Source: CAZJRB01 sp964547995 (GTDB lineage Bacteria; Planctomycetota; Planctomycetia; Pirellulales; Thermoguttaceae). From it: 64,000 nucleotides of DNA. A program made the translations under genes and the position numbers. The stretch is from positions 1-64,000 of the forward strand of contig CAZJRB010000019.1 in NCBI GenBank assembly GCA_964547995.1, written 5' to 3'. The notes beneath the pieces were generated by a model. The model worked only from the letters and a program-made list of their open reading frames with translations. It ran no database searches and was not told the origin of the DNA. This document shows positions 26,335 through 35,157 of this stretch, one piece after another (the first letter of the stretch is position 1; every line of letters starts with the position of its first letter).

Positions 26335-29100
26335 CTATTGCGAGCTTTCGTCGGAGGAATCGGCCTCCTTGGAGGAGCCGGACGGCTTCTCTTGCTTCTC
26401 GCGGATCGGCGGCGGCCCGACCGGCTCGCCGGTGAGGGCTGTCCGAACCAGGGCAAAAAGGACGTCGTAGCGGTTAAGCAAGGTCTCATCGGGATCGGTC
26501 ATCCACACCGCACCGTCGCCGTAATCGCCCATGCGGCCGTCGTGGAAGGCACCTGCGAAGCCGAGGGCCATGACTTGCCCGCCACTGTCAAACCGGACCC
26601 TGGCCCCGAAGACCTGCTTCTTTTCGCCCATCCACGCGATCGGTTCGCCGCCGGCGATTTCGTAGGCATATTCAACTTCCATCGTCGGCCAGCCTTCGCC
26701 GAGCGACAGGAATCCCTCCCACTGCATGTCGTGGACGACCGACAGGCCAAAGGGCGACAGGAGGCTGTTGGCCGTTGACGGGCCGCTCTCGGGCGAGTCG
26801 ATCACCAGGAGTTTTCCGCCATCCTCCCTGACATACTTCACCAGGGCGTCGCGGAACTCGCAGGTAACCGGTTTCGTGGGGCAGACCACGACCACGGCGT
26901 CGCCAGAGAACGCCTCAAGGCCGGTGCGCCGTGCCGTATAGGACCCCCGAAGCTCCCCGTCTACGGGGATGTGTACCCGCGAAATCCACTGCTCGAACAT
27001 GCCAAAGCCTTGCGGATTCTGAGCGTAGGCCCCCTTGCTCAAAGACACGTCGGACGTGGTTCGATCGATCACCACGCGCGTCATGGGCCGCTCGACTTTC
27101 GGCACGGGCATCCGCATCCGCCCCCATGCGATGACGGCTGCGCCGCCGAACACCCAGCCGAGCGTTGCGGCGGCCAGCAACAACAGCCAGGCGGCTTCGC
27201 GCCGACGCGCCAAGAACAGCCCTGCGATCAGAAGCACGCAACCGAGCGGAAGCAACACGAAGACCGGGTGGCGCAGCGTGCTGCGGTGGTTGAGCCACTC
27301 GATCATGCCGAGCATCAATTCGGCCTTGCCGGGCTGGTAGATGCAGAAGGTTGACAAGATGGTCGAGTCGGTGAAGGCCAAAACGCGCCCCTTACCGGGT
27401 CGGGTCGCCCAAAGCTGGATGAAAGCCCCGTAGCGCATTTCCGGAGCGTGCTGGGGAAAGGTATGATAATTGCTGCCAAGGTGGTAGGCGGGCGGAAGGC
27501 TCCAGAGGCCGGTTCCGATCATGGCGGCTTTTCCCCAGCTTCGGCCGGGATCGATCGAACACGAAACGGCAAAGTCGGTCGGCGGCAGGTGTTGCACCGC
27601 CGGATGCGAAACGCGAGGTTTCAAGTAGCGCTGGAGGTAGACCGGGTCGCTTTCCTGCTCGTTCCATCCGGCGCGGCCGGGCTTGATCTCGAACTGTTCG
27701 TTGCTGAACAGCAAATCGTGGCGGTACGTAAACCCGAAATGCCGGGTAATGTCGTTCAGGTACGTGTTCATGTTGAAGACGTTCGTATGATCACCGATCA
27801 ATAGCAGCCCGCCGCCGTCTTCGACAAACTTGACGACCGCCCGGACTTCATCCTCGCTATAACGAGGTGAGGGGTATTTCTCGCCGTTCTCGTCGTAGGG
27901 AGGGTCTCTCGTCTCGCTCGGCGTCTTGATGACTAGAACATCGCAATCGGCAAGCGCCTCTGCGTCGATCTTCCGGTCTTCGGCAAGCTGCGACATCTCG
28001 TAGAACTGGCCGAGGTAGGCATAGATGGCGGCATAACTATAGCCGGAATCGTGCCCGAAGAAGTTGGTGTCGTAAGGTTTGTCGATCGGTTCCCAGGTCG
28101 AGTGTCGTGCGACAAACTTCACGCGGCCTTGCTTGCGAGTGCCGACGGGGTCCCACTTGTAGGCAAAGACAAGAACGGCCGCCGCAAGTGCCACGAGCAC
28201 CGCAGCCAGGGGAAAGTGCCACGGCTGCGGTTCCCGCAGCAGGGATTCCTCGCCGGTCCATGTCGGCTCATCCGTCGGTATCCGCACAAAACGCCACGCC
28301 AACAGCACCGGTCCCGCAAGCATCAGCAACAACACCCAAGGCGAGAAAAAGTGGTTCATCGCGTGCAGCGGCATGTCGAACTGCCACCGCACGACGCGAT
28401 CGAGATAAAAAGCCAGCATCAGAGCCGCGCGAACCGGCAACCAGGCCGCTACGAGAATCGTCAACGCCCGCAAACCGGCAATCCACGCGTTCCATCGCCG
28501 GCCTTCCGGCAAGCGCGACCAGACGACCAGGGCAAGGACGACCAACGAGCCGACATAGAAGCAAATCGTTGCGGGGTCGACAAGCGAGTCCCACGTGACC
28601 GCAAAGCGATGGGGCTGCCGGACGGTGTGCATGACGACTTCCGAGCCGTCGGCCGTCGCTTCGGTGCCCAGCAACCGCACCAAGCCGGCAAACAGACCCG
28701 CCACCGGCGCCGGCAAATCGTGCGAGCGGGCCGTGGTTTGGGTATAAAGCCACATCGCCAGTGCCTGGGTCAGCATGACCACCCCGGCAGCCACAGTCCC
28801 CCGCCCCAGCGGCACCGGCCAGCGGCGGGGAAGTGGTAACAACTCGAAGAGCAATCCCAACGCGATCAACAGCGGCGCCGCGCGAAGGGGCCAGGGAGCG
28901 AACCAGACTGCCGGCATAAGCAACACTGCGGCAATCGCCATATCCCGGCGCGAGGGCATCCGCTGTACGATACCCGAAAGCAGCGACGCCCCGGCCACCA
29001 CGACCACCAGCCAAGCCACCGGACTGGCCGGGAAGTAGTATCCCCAGCCCAACAGCCAGGAAACCGCCAACAGTGCCACGCCGAGCCATGCCCGAATCAT
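26335..29100 (-). CDS. Exosortase-like membrane protein fused to two GATase1-like domains
   Basis: A 921-residue protein. Residues 1-313 contain about nine transmembrane helices. A periplasmic loop (about 125-175) is followed by a helix with C180 (PATICFYVGSLVVLAL), a later helix with R224 (LPVRAALML) and H250 before SPWVLLL. This order and spacing of Cys, Arg and His match the exosortase/archaeosortase catalytic triad. Residues about 320-600 form a GATase1-like (DUF4350-type) domain: DCDVLVIKTP, VKFVEDGGGLLLIGD, GKGRVLAFTDST. Two more helices (612-659) precede a second such domain (672-890: VKYVREDGGKLLVID). Its ATG overlaps the stop of a paralogue upstream (ATGA). The exosortase link is inference from motif order; the domain repeat is directly visible. 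Confidence 0.7.
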   Translation of the reverse strand: MIRAWLGVALLAVSWLLGWGYYFPASPVAWLVVVVAGASLLSGIVQRMPSRRDMAIAAVLLMPAVWFAPWPLRAAPLLIALGLLFELLPLPRRWPVPLGRGTVAAGVVMLTQALAMWLYTQTTARSHDLPAPVAGLFAGLVRLLGTEATADGSEVVMHTVRQPHRFAVTWDSLVDPATICFYVGSLVVLALVVWSRLPEGRRWNAWIAGLRALTILVAAWLPVRAALMLAFYLDRVVRWQFDMPLHAMNHFFSPWVLLLMLAGPVLLAWRFVRIPTDEPTWTGEESLLREPQPWHFPLAAVLVALAAAVLVFAYKWDPVGTRKQGRVKFVARHSTWEPIDKPYDTNFFGHDSGYSYAAIYAYLGQFYEMSQLAEDRKIDAEALADCDVLVIKTPSETRDPPYDENGEKYPSPRYSEDEVRAVVKFVEDGGGLLLIGDHTNVFNMNTYLNDITRHFGFTYRHDLLFSNEQFEIKPGRAGWNEQESDPVYLQRYLKPRVSHPAVQHLPPTDFAVSCSIDPGRSWGKAAMIGTGLWSLPPAYHLGSNYHTFPQHAPEMRYGAFIQLWATRPGKGRVLAFTDSTILSTFCIYQPGKAELMLGMIEWLNHRSTLRHPVFVLLPLGCVLLIAGLFLARRREAAWLLLLAAATLGWVFGGAAVIAWGRMRMPVPKVERPMTRVVIDRTTSDVSLSKGAYAQNPQGFGMFEQWISRVHIPVDGELRGSYTARRTGLEAFSGDAVVVVCPTKPVTCEFRDALVKYVREDGGKLLVIDSPESGPSTANSLLSPFGLSVVHDMQWEGFLSLGEGWPTMEVEYAYEIAGGEPIAWMGEKKQVFGARVRFDSGGQVMALGFAGAFHDGRMGDYGDGAVWMTDPDETLLNRYDVLFALVRTALTGEPVGPPPIREKQEKPSGSSKEADSSDESSQ

Positions 29101-31901
29101 TCCGGCACCTCACCTTCCGTCGAACGGTCGCTCGGCTCCGGTTCGACAAGGCTATCGTCCGGCGGCTCCAACTCCGTCGGACTGTCGTCGGCCGGCTCCG
29201 GCTTCGGGGGAATCCAGACCTCGCCGCCGGAATCGGTCACACGGGAAAGAAACCATCGCCAGTACACCGTATTCTGCGGATACTGGCAGTGTTCCGACTC
29301 GAGGTTCCGGTTGGCTGCGAATAGGGTATCCCCGATGACCACGATCGATCCCTTTCCGGCCCTTGAGCGAATGATGATGCCGTCGCCGTCTTCGGAAAAC
29401 TGGATCACATTCGAACCCTCGGCAAAGCAATCGATTTTCCAAGGGGAATCGAGGTGCATGGCAACACTGTAATCCCCCAAGTCGAGGTAGTTTATCAAGC
29501 CGCCATAGTGGTCCAGGCCGTAGGCGAGCGGTTCGGGTTCGAGGACGGCTTTCCCAGGCGGAACGGGCGAAGGCGGAACGTCGAAATCGAAATCGTCAAG
29601 CAACTCCTGACAAGGCCGAGACGCCTCCGAACCCGCCATAAGAATGAACGTTCCTCCGCCACGGACGAATTCCCCGATCGCACGGCGATCAGCCATCGTG
29701 AATCGCCCCGACGGACCGATCGAAATCAGCAGATCGGCCTGGGCAAGCCGCTGGCTCGTCAACTCGGGTAGAAGCAGCGGGAGGTACCCGTTGCGCATCA
29801 ACGTCCGGGTCAAGCCCCCGACGCCCAGCCGGCCCCATGTGTTGCTGCTGTAGGCTTCCAGGTGGGAAGCGTCGATGTAGGCGAGTCTGCCGGTTGAGTC
29901 GGTCGGCTCGCCCGTGGGAAGGACCATCGCGGAACGGTGCACCGACGACAGGCAAAGGGCCAGCGATGCCGCGAACACGACCGCGGCAACCGCGATTCGC
30001 TCCGCCGCCGCTCGCCACGCCAGCAAGCCGACAAACCCGGCTATCGCGAGCAGCCCGAGCAACTGCCGCCACACGGCCTGCGGACTTCCCGGCTGATTGG
30101 CAAGGTATCCCAATAGCCGCCCGGTAAAGAGGTAAGCGCTGGGGAGAACGAAGTTGTGCAGCGGCGAACTGTCGCCGAGCACGACGATTCGTCCGTTGCC
30201 GAATCGCTGTTCGGCGGCCAGGACGAGGTCCCCCAATTGCTTGCCGGAATCGTAGTCTTTTTTTCCGGGATCGTATTCCCACTCGGCGATCGCCAAAGGA
30301 TTTCTGAACGCTCGCGGCCCCTTCGTCCTCGCGTCGGGTTCCACGGCGTCGCTTCCCGGTTCACTGAAGGCGAATTGCCCCACTAGAAGCGGCCGGGCCG
30401 GCATCCGCGTTTCGATCGAAGCCGCCTGCACCAAACCGAACGGGTTGCGGCGGTCGTCCATACCGGCGGTTGCCGGATGGGCCAACACGGTACACACCTG
30501 TTCCCAGAGTCGGGTGGACGGGATCACCGTGTCGCACCGAACCTGCATGCCGGTCGGCTCGAGCACCTCATTAAATCTGCTCGACTTGTCTCCCTGCAAT
30601 CTTTCCGGTTCCGCTGCCACCAGCAACGAACCGCCATCGCGGACGAACTGCCAGACCCGCTCGAGGCGATCTTTCGGCCAGGATTGGTTCGGGTGGATCA
30701 GCAACAATACGTCGGCCTCCGCCAGATCCTCCTCGGAAAGATCGGACGACGGGACGAACTCTCCTCGCAAGCTCTTGATAAACAGGGGCAAGATGCCGTA
30801 GGTGCCGGGGTCGGTTGTGTCGTGTTCCGGCTTCTTCCAGTCGACAAATCCCTGGTTGTACGCGACGATCCTCTTGCCCTTGAGGCTCGATCGGCCCTTT
30901 CCCAGCACGGTCAGCAAGGGAATCGCCACGGCCAGCAACATCGATCCGAGCCACAGCAGATCGGCGACGGTCAAAGCACGGCCTTCGCCGTCTTCGTCTT
31001 CATTCAACGGTTTTTCTTTGGCCGGCTCGATGACCGGTCGCCATGTTACCCAACGGAACATCAGCGCCGCGACGACCACTTGAATGATCCCGGCCAACAG
31101 CGGCAAATTCCACGGCAAGATCGAGCGAACGGCATTTCCCCATGTCCAGACACCCATGTGGCTGACATCGATCGGCGGCGGCATAACCACCTCCGGCAAC
31201 GCCGAGACAAGACGGGGCGAAAACGACAATACGATCAGATAGACGAGTTGGCCCGCGAGAATCGCCACCGCCGCGTAGACCGCCCGACCAAGCCGCGGCG
31301 GGGTCGTGCAAATCAGCCAGCCGGTGAACAACGCCCCCATCAGGACCAGGAAATCGAGCCCCGCAAACGTCGCGCCGATCCGGAGCGGTTGGCCGGTGAT
31401 GTTGCCCACAAGGGACCCCATCGCCCCGCCGATCGAATCGGCCACAAGCCATGCCGCCGGAACCGACGTACACGCCAACCGAAACAACGCCAGCACGGTT
31501 GCCGAGATTGCAACGAGCAACAGAATTCGGCCGGTCAGACCGGTCTGGACGTAGGACAGGGCCGCCAGGACCATGACCACGCCCAGGACGTTGAAGACCG
31601 GCAGGTTCGAGGCCGTCATGACGATTCCCACGACGGCCCCCCCGGCTACCGCCGCCCAGCGCATGGCCGATTCCCGCGGAGAGGAGGGGGACGAGCAAGG
31701 CCATCCGGCCACGATCGCCACACCCATTGCAATCCAGGTGAGCGCGTGCCGCAAGGGATGAGCGAGCAACCCCGTCGAGCCCGCGGCAATCCAAGCGGCC
31801 GACATCCCGGCGATCAAGATTACGATGGTCCGGGCGGGGACGGCTGCTGTGTTCTCATGCCGTACAGGGCTGGTCTCGTCGTATAAGGATGTGATCGGCA
31901 T
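29097..31901 (-). CDS. Paralogue of the exosortase/GATase fusion lacking the putative catalytic residues
   Basis: A 934-residue protein with the same plan as the downstream gene. It has an N-terminal multi-helix region (about 23-285) and a GATase1-like domain (about 340-640: EADVLLLIHP, WQFVRDGGSLLVAAEPE, GNGRIVVLGDSS). A helix pair follows, then a second GATase1-like domain (GEFVRGGGTFILMAG, GKGSIVVIGDT) and an acidic proline tail. At the position of the downstream Cys it reads RIGATFAGLDFLVLM (no Cys), at the Arg it reads AGQLVYL (Gln218), and no His matches. It therefore looks like a non-catalytic partner. ATG 31901 (AAGGA 9 bases upstream) is preferred over an in-frame start at 32018. Coupled to the next gene by ATGA. 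Confidence 0.7.
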   Translation of the reverse strand: MPITSLYDETSPVRHENTAAVPARTIVILIAGMSAAWIAAGSTGLLAHPLRHALTWIAMGVAIVAGWPCSSPSSPRESAMRWAAVAGGAVVGIVMTASNLPVFNVLGVVMVLAALSYVQTGLTGRILLLVAISATVLALFRLACTSVPAAWLVADSIGGAMGSLVGNITGQPLRIGATFAGLDFLVLMGALFTGWLICTTPPRLGRAVYAAVAILAGQLVYLIVLSFSPRLVSALPEVVMPPPIDVSHMGVWTWGNAVRSILPWNLPLLAGIIQVVVAALMFRWVTWRPVIEPAKEKPLNEDEDGEGRALTVADLLWLGSMLLAVAIPLLTVLGKGRSSLKGKRIVAYNQGFVDWKKPEHDTTDPGTYGILPLFIKSLRGEFVPSSDLSEEDLAEADVLLLIHPNQSWPKDRLERVWQFVRDGGSLLVAAEPERLQGDKSSRFNEVLEPTGMQVRCDTVIPSTRLWEQVCTVLAHPATAGMDDRRNPFGLVQAASIETRMPARPLLVGQFAFSEPGSDAVEPDARTKGPRAFRNPLAIAEWEYDPGKKDYDSGKQLGDLVLAAEQRFGNGRIVVLGDSSPLHNFVLPSAYLFTGRLLGYLANQPGSPQAVWRQLLGLLAIAGFVGLLAWRAAAERIAVAAVVFAASLALCLSSVHRSAMVLPTGEPTDSTGRLAYIDASHLEAYSSNTWGRLGVGGLTRTLMRNGYLPLLLPELTSQRLAQADLLISIGPSGRFTMADRRAIGEFVRGGGTFILMAGSEASRPCQELLDDFDFDVPPSPVPPGKAVLEPEPLAYGLDHYGGLINYLDLGDYSVAMHLDSPWKIDCFAEGSNVIQFSEDGDGIIIRSRAGKGSIVVIGDTLFAANRNLESEHCQYPQNTVYWRWFLSRVTDSGGEVWIPPKPEPADDSPTELEPPDDSLVEPEPSDRSTEGEVPE

Positions 31902-32300
31902 CTGGTGCAATCCTTGCAGAGTTAAACCCCATAGTATGGGCAACTTGCCGGCTTGCAACAATACCAGTCGCTTGGGGCTCGCTCGTCGGTGAAGAGACCT
32001 GCTAGTACCCCATGTCACTTGAAACTGTCAGTACGATGGCTCTCCGAAGCCGTCGACAAACCGCGTCGGCCTCGGAGGGCCAACGTACAAAATCAAATGC
32101 AATGGGGTACTAGAGCCGCAAGAACCCCAGGTCTACGCAATCGACAAACTTTGCCCGTTTAGCCCCTATGTCCGCGGGGGGACTTGCAGAAGGGGGTCCG
32201 TTTGCATTACAATCCCCCTTGCATGGTATCGGCGGGCAGGTCATCTTTGGGGTGGCGGCCCTCTCGCAACGGCTTCAGCACTCTTCGCACCGAGTAGCCC
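31902..32300. other. Intergenic region containing a MITE-like element
   Basis: About 400 bases between divergent genes. Apart from the palindromic element at 32002-32113, no gene is supported; short open frames lack any recognisable features. The promoters of both flanking genes should lie here. Confidence 0.5.
32002..32113. repeat. MITE-like palindromic element (copy 2, CTAGTACC ends)
   Basis: The 112-base element has perfect 12-base inverted ends, CTAGTACCCCAT at 32002-32013 and ATGGGGTACTAG at 32102-32113. An inner inverted pair (GTACGATGGCTCTCCGA against TCGGAGGGCCAACGTAC) is imperfect. The ends and the sequence just inside resemble the element at 23564-23705. Confidence 0.75.
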
Positions 32301-34409
32301 ATGTCGGACCCTCCCGAGCCAGCCAATCCCCACAGGACTGCCCGCTCGATCATAGCAGCCGTCGTGTTGCGTGTCGTTTTGGCGGCGGTGTTCGCAGCGG
32401 TTCTGTTTGCCGTGTTCGGCGATATCGGGGCCGTGCTTCCCCAGCGGCCGGTTCGCCCGCCGAGCCCGGAAGCCGCGATGCCGGTCCATGTCGACAGGCC
32501 GGCCGACGCGGGTTGGCCCCATCGCCGCGGACCGCATTACAACGCCGTCTCCGACGAGACCGACCTGGCCGACGCCTGGCCGGCGGAAGGACCGCCCGTG
32601 CTCTGGACCCTCGATCTGGGCCGCGGCTATTCCGGCTTCACTGCCATGGGCAATCGCGTCTTTACGCAAACACAGACGCTTTCCGCCCAGTTCGTTCTTT
32701 GCCTCGACGCCGACACGGGCGAAGAGATTTGGCGGCGGCGCTACGACTGGCCGTACGATCCGTCGGGAATGTACCCCGGTCCCCGGGCAACGCCCACCTG
32801 GCACGCCGGTTGCATCTACTACGCCGGTCCGCGGGGGCGGGTCGGGTGCCTCACGGCCGACGACGGGCGGTTGATCTGGGAGGTGAACATCAACGAGGAG
32901 TTCGCCGGACGCGGGACCGATTTCGGCTATGCCTGCTCGCCGACCATCGAAGACGGCAAGGTGGTCATGCCCGTCGGCGGCAAAGGGGCCAGCGTCGTTG
33001 CCTTGGATGCACGCGACGGCTCGACCGTTTGGGCCTCGGGCGACGAACCGGCCAGCTACTGTTCGGCCCTGCCGATCACGTTCGCCGGTCACCGCTACAT
33101 AGTCGCCTTCCTGCAAAACGCCCTGGCCCTGTTCGACTTGAAGACCGGCCGGCTCGTGTGGCAGGACAACTATTCCCAAGGCTACGACGAACACGCCGCC
33201 GCACCGCTCTATGAAGATCCGTATTTGATGATCGCCTGCCCGTTCAAGAGCGGGGCGGAATGTTACAAGCTGGAACTGGCCGACCAGGACGCCGCCGAAA
33301 CGAGCCAAGATAAGCCCCCGAAACTGAACGTCACCAACGCCTGGTTCAGCCGGGAGATGTCGAACGATACGGCTTCGAGCGTGGTGGTTGACGGGCACGT
33401 CTACGGGTTCGATCTCCGCGACGTGCAGGCAAAAGCGCATCGCCCTTCGCGGGGGACGTTCAAGTGCATGGAGTTCACGACCGGCAAGGTCCTTTGGGAA
33501 AGCAACGAGCCCGGCCACGCCACGGTGCTGGTGGCCGACGGCAAGCTCTTTCTTTTCAACGACGAGGGCGAGCTAATCCTCGCCAGGGCAAATCCCGAAC
33601 GCTATGAGGAGCTTGCCCGAACCCAGGTCTTTTCAGGCGAGACCTGCTGGACGGCCCCGTCGCTCTGCCGCGGCCGGCTCTACCTGCGCAGTCCCTCGAA
33701 GGCGGCCTGCGTCTACGTCGGCAAGCCGGAAAACCTCGAGCGGAAACAGACGCAACAGGCGGTCGCCGCCTCGGAGATTCCGCAGTCGAAACCGATGGAT
33801 CTGGCAAAATTCCTCGGCGGCGAGCGGGAGTACGCCCAGGACCCGCCCGAGCTGCCCGAACTGTGGATGTCGTACCTGTTCGGCCTGCTCGGCGTGCTCG
33901 CCCCGGCGGGGGTGTTGGCCGTGCTGGTCGATCTGTTCGTGCGGATCAAGTGGCGCGAGGCGGCGTCGCCGTCCGGCCGGGCAACGCTTTGGATCGCCGC
34001 GTTCCTGCTGGGCGTCTTCGGCACCCCGATCTACAACCGGCTGGTCGACTACTTCGTGTTCACCTGGCCGATCTGCCTGGCGGTTGCCCACCAGGCGACG
34101 CTCAACGCGGTCGTCCGGTCGAACAAAGAGCCGAAACCCCGCTGGGCGAAGTGGCTGGCCCTGCTGGCAACGGCCTTCTTCATCGCCGTCTGTATCGCGT
34201 ACTACTTGGCCTGCCGGCGGTTGAGCCTGCCTTTTCACTGGATTTTCCTGCTCGGCTTTTTCCCGTCTTGGCCGATCGCCGTCCCGGCCGCGTACAAGCT
34301 CCAACATCCGGGCCACCCGATCCGCGATTTCCTTTGGGCAGCAGCGTCCTTCACCCTTTTTTACTGGTCGGCCGCCTCAATCATCTGGGTGAAGACGACG
34401 GTGATGTGA
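32301..34409 (+). CDS. PQQ-type beta-propeller protein with N- and C-terminal membrane segments
   Basis: A 702-residue protein. One transmembrane helix lies at about 16-40. A periplasmic PQQ-like propeller follows (about 60-480), seen in repeated blades such as VLCLDADTGEEIWRRRYD, VGCLTADDGRLIWEVN, VVALDARDGSTVWASGD, LALFDLKTGRLVWQDN and KCMEFTTGKVLWESN. The C-terminal 180 residues contain about five hydrophobic helices (LWMSYLFGLLGVLAPAGVLAVLV onwards). Most secreted propellers of this class lack such a membrane tail. It may act as a scaffold or sensor at the inner membrane; no catalytic PQQ-dehydrogenase signature is seen. Confidence 0.85.
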   Translation: MSDPPEPANPHRTARSIIAAVVLRVVLAAVFAAVLFAVFGDIGAVLPQRPVRPPSPEAAMPVHVDRPADAGWPHRRGPHYNAVSDETDLADAWPAEGPPVLWTLDLGRGYSGFTAMGNRVFTQTQTLSAQFVLCLDADTGEEIWRRRYDWPYDPSGMYPGPRATPTWHAGCIYYAGPRGRVGCLTADDGRLIWEVNINEEFAGRGTDFGYACSPTIEDGKVVMPVGGKGASVVALDARDGSTVWASGDEPASYCSALPITFAGHRYIVAFLQNALALFDLKTGRLVWQDNYSQGYDEHAAAPLYEDPYLMIACPFKSGAECYKLELADQDAAETSQDKPPKLNVTNAWFSREMSNDTASSVVVDGHVYGFDLRDVQAKAHRPSRGTFKCMEFTTGKVLWESNEPGHATVLVADGKLFLFNDEGELILARANPERYEELARTQVFSGETCWTAPSLCRGRLYLRSPSKAACVYVGKPENLERKQTQQAVAASEIPQSKPMDLAKFLGGEREYAQDPPELPELWMSYLFGLLGVLAPAGVLAVLVDLFVRIKWREAASPSGRATLWIAAFLLGVFGTPIYNRLVDYFVFTWPICLAVAHQATLNAVVRSNKEPKPRWAKWLALLATAFFIAVCIAYYLACRRLSLPFHWIFLLGFFPSWPIAVPAAYKLQHPGHPIRDFLWAAASFTLFYWSAASIIWVKTTVM

Positions 34410-34465
34410 TTGGGGGTCCAGGGGGCAACATCGGGTTCGGATGTCCTTGTTCGGCGTTGTCTCAT

Positions 34466-34765
34466 TCACGGTAACCGCTCGCGCCACTTGTCCGGATCCC
34501 GGGAGGTGTGGAACACGCAGTAGACTGTTACCGTCCCACCTGTGTACTCGTAGAAGATCACGTACGGAAATCGTCTGACCAATGCCCGCCGATAATCTTC
34601 GTGGACCTTGGCGGGCAGTTCGGGCGTGCGACAGATGCGTTGGATGGAGGCATCGACGCAAGTGAGAAACTCTTCTCCCAACCCGTGCCGGCGATCCTCG
34701 TACCAGGCATACGCATCGGCGATATCTTGTTCGGCTTCCGGCGCAAGGATAAGCTCAGCGGCCAT
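34466..34765 (-). CDS. ParE/RelE-family toxin
   Basis: A 99-residue protein of the RelE/ParE fold: LILAPEAEQDIADAYAWYEDRRHGLGEEFL in the N-terminal helices, then PYVIFYEYTGGTVTVYCVFHTSRDPDKW at the C-terminus. The central R-R-A-L-V-R-R-F-P-Y strand is typical of ParE-type toxins of the plasmid-stabilisation class. Its start overlaps the end of the antitoxin gene by 11 bases. Gyrase or ribosome targeting cannot be decided from sequence. Confidence 0.9.
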   Translation of the reverse strand: MAAELILAPEAEQDIADAYAWYEDRRHGLGEEFLTCVDASIQRICRTPELPAKVHEDYRRALVRRFPYVIFYEYTGGTVTVYCVFHTSRDPDKWRERLP

Positions 34766-34973
34766 ATCGGCTCCTGATCCTTGCTTTGACCTCCTCCCAG
34801 GAAAGCCCCGAAGCTGGCTTGCTCATCAGGTTGGCCTTTCGACGAGCGAGTTCCTCTTTTTGCCAGTCGTGGATAGGAACCTCGGAGGGGGTAGCTGCCA
34901 GGTCGTCCCAGAGGTCCTCAACCAACTGGAGTTTCTCCGGCGGGGTCAAGTCGAATATGGAATCAGAATCCAT
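34755..34973 (-). CDS. Addiction-module antitoxin (PF09720-type)
   Basis: A 72-residue acidic protein with the signature of the unstable antitoxin family partnered with ParE-like toxins: LTPPEKLQLVEDLWDDLAA at the start, then IHDWQKEELARRKANLM and a C-terminal GLSWEEVKARIRSRYGR. The order antitoxin then toxin with an 11-base overlap supports a functional type II module. Confidence 0.9.
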   Translation of the reverse strand: MDSDSIFDLTPPEKLQLVEDLWDDLAATPSEVPIHDWQKEELARRKANLMSKPASGLSWEEVKARIRSRYGR

Positions 34974-35157
34974 GTTCCTCTATGCTCCTTGATGGAGTTC
35001 CAGACTTGCGTAGCCAATTAGCCATTCCAGTCGACAGACGATACCGTATAGGATAGCTCAATTTGGTGGTGCCGACAAGCGTTCGAGCCACACTTTTCCG
35101 GGAGAAACCTGCGCGGCCGCGAGAGAAGGCAAAAGAGCCATGCCGGTCACCGGCCGG

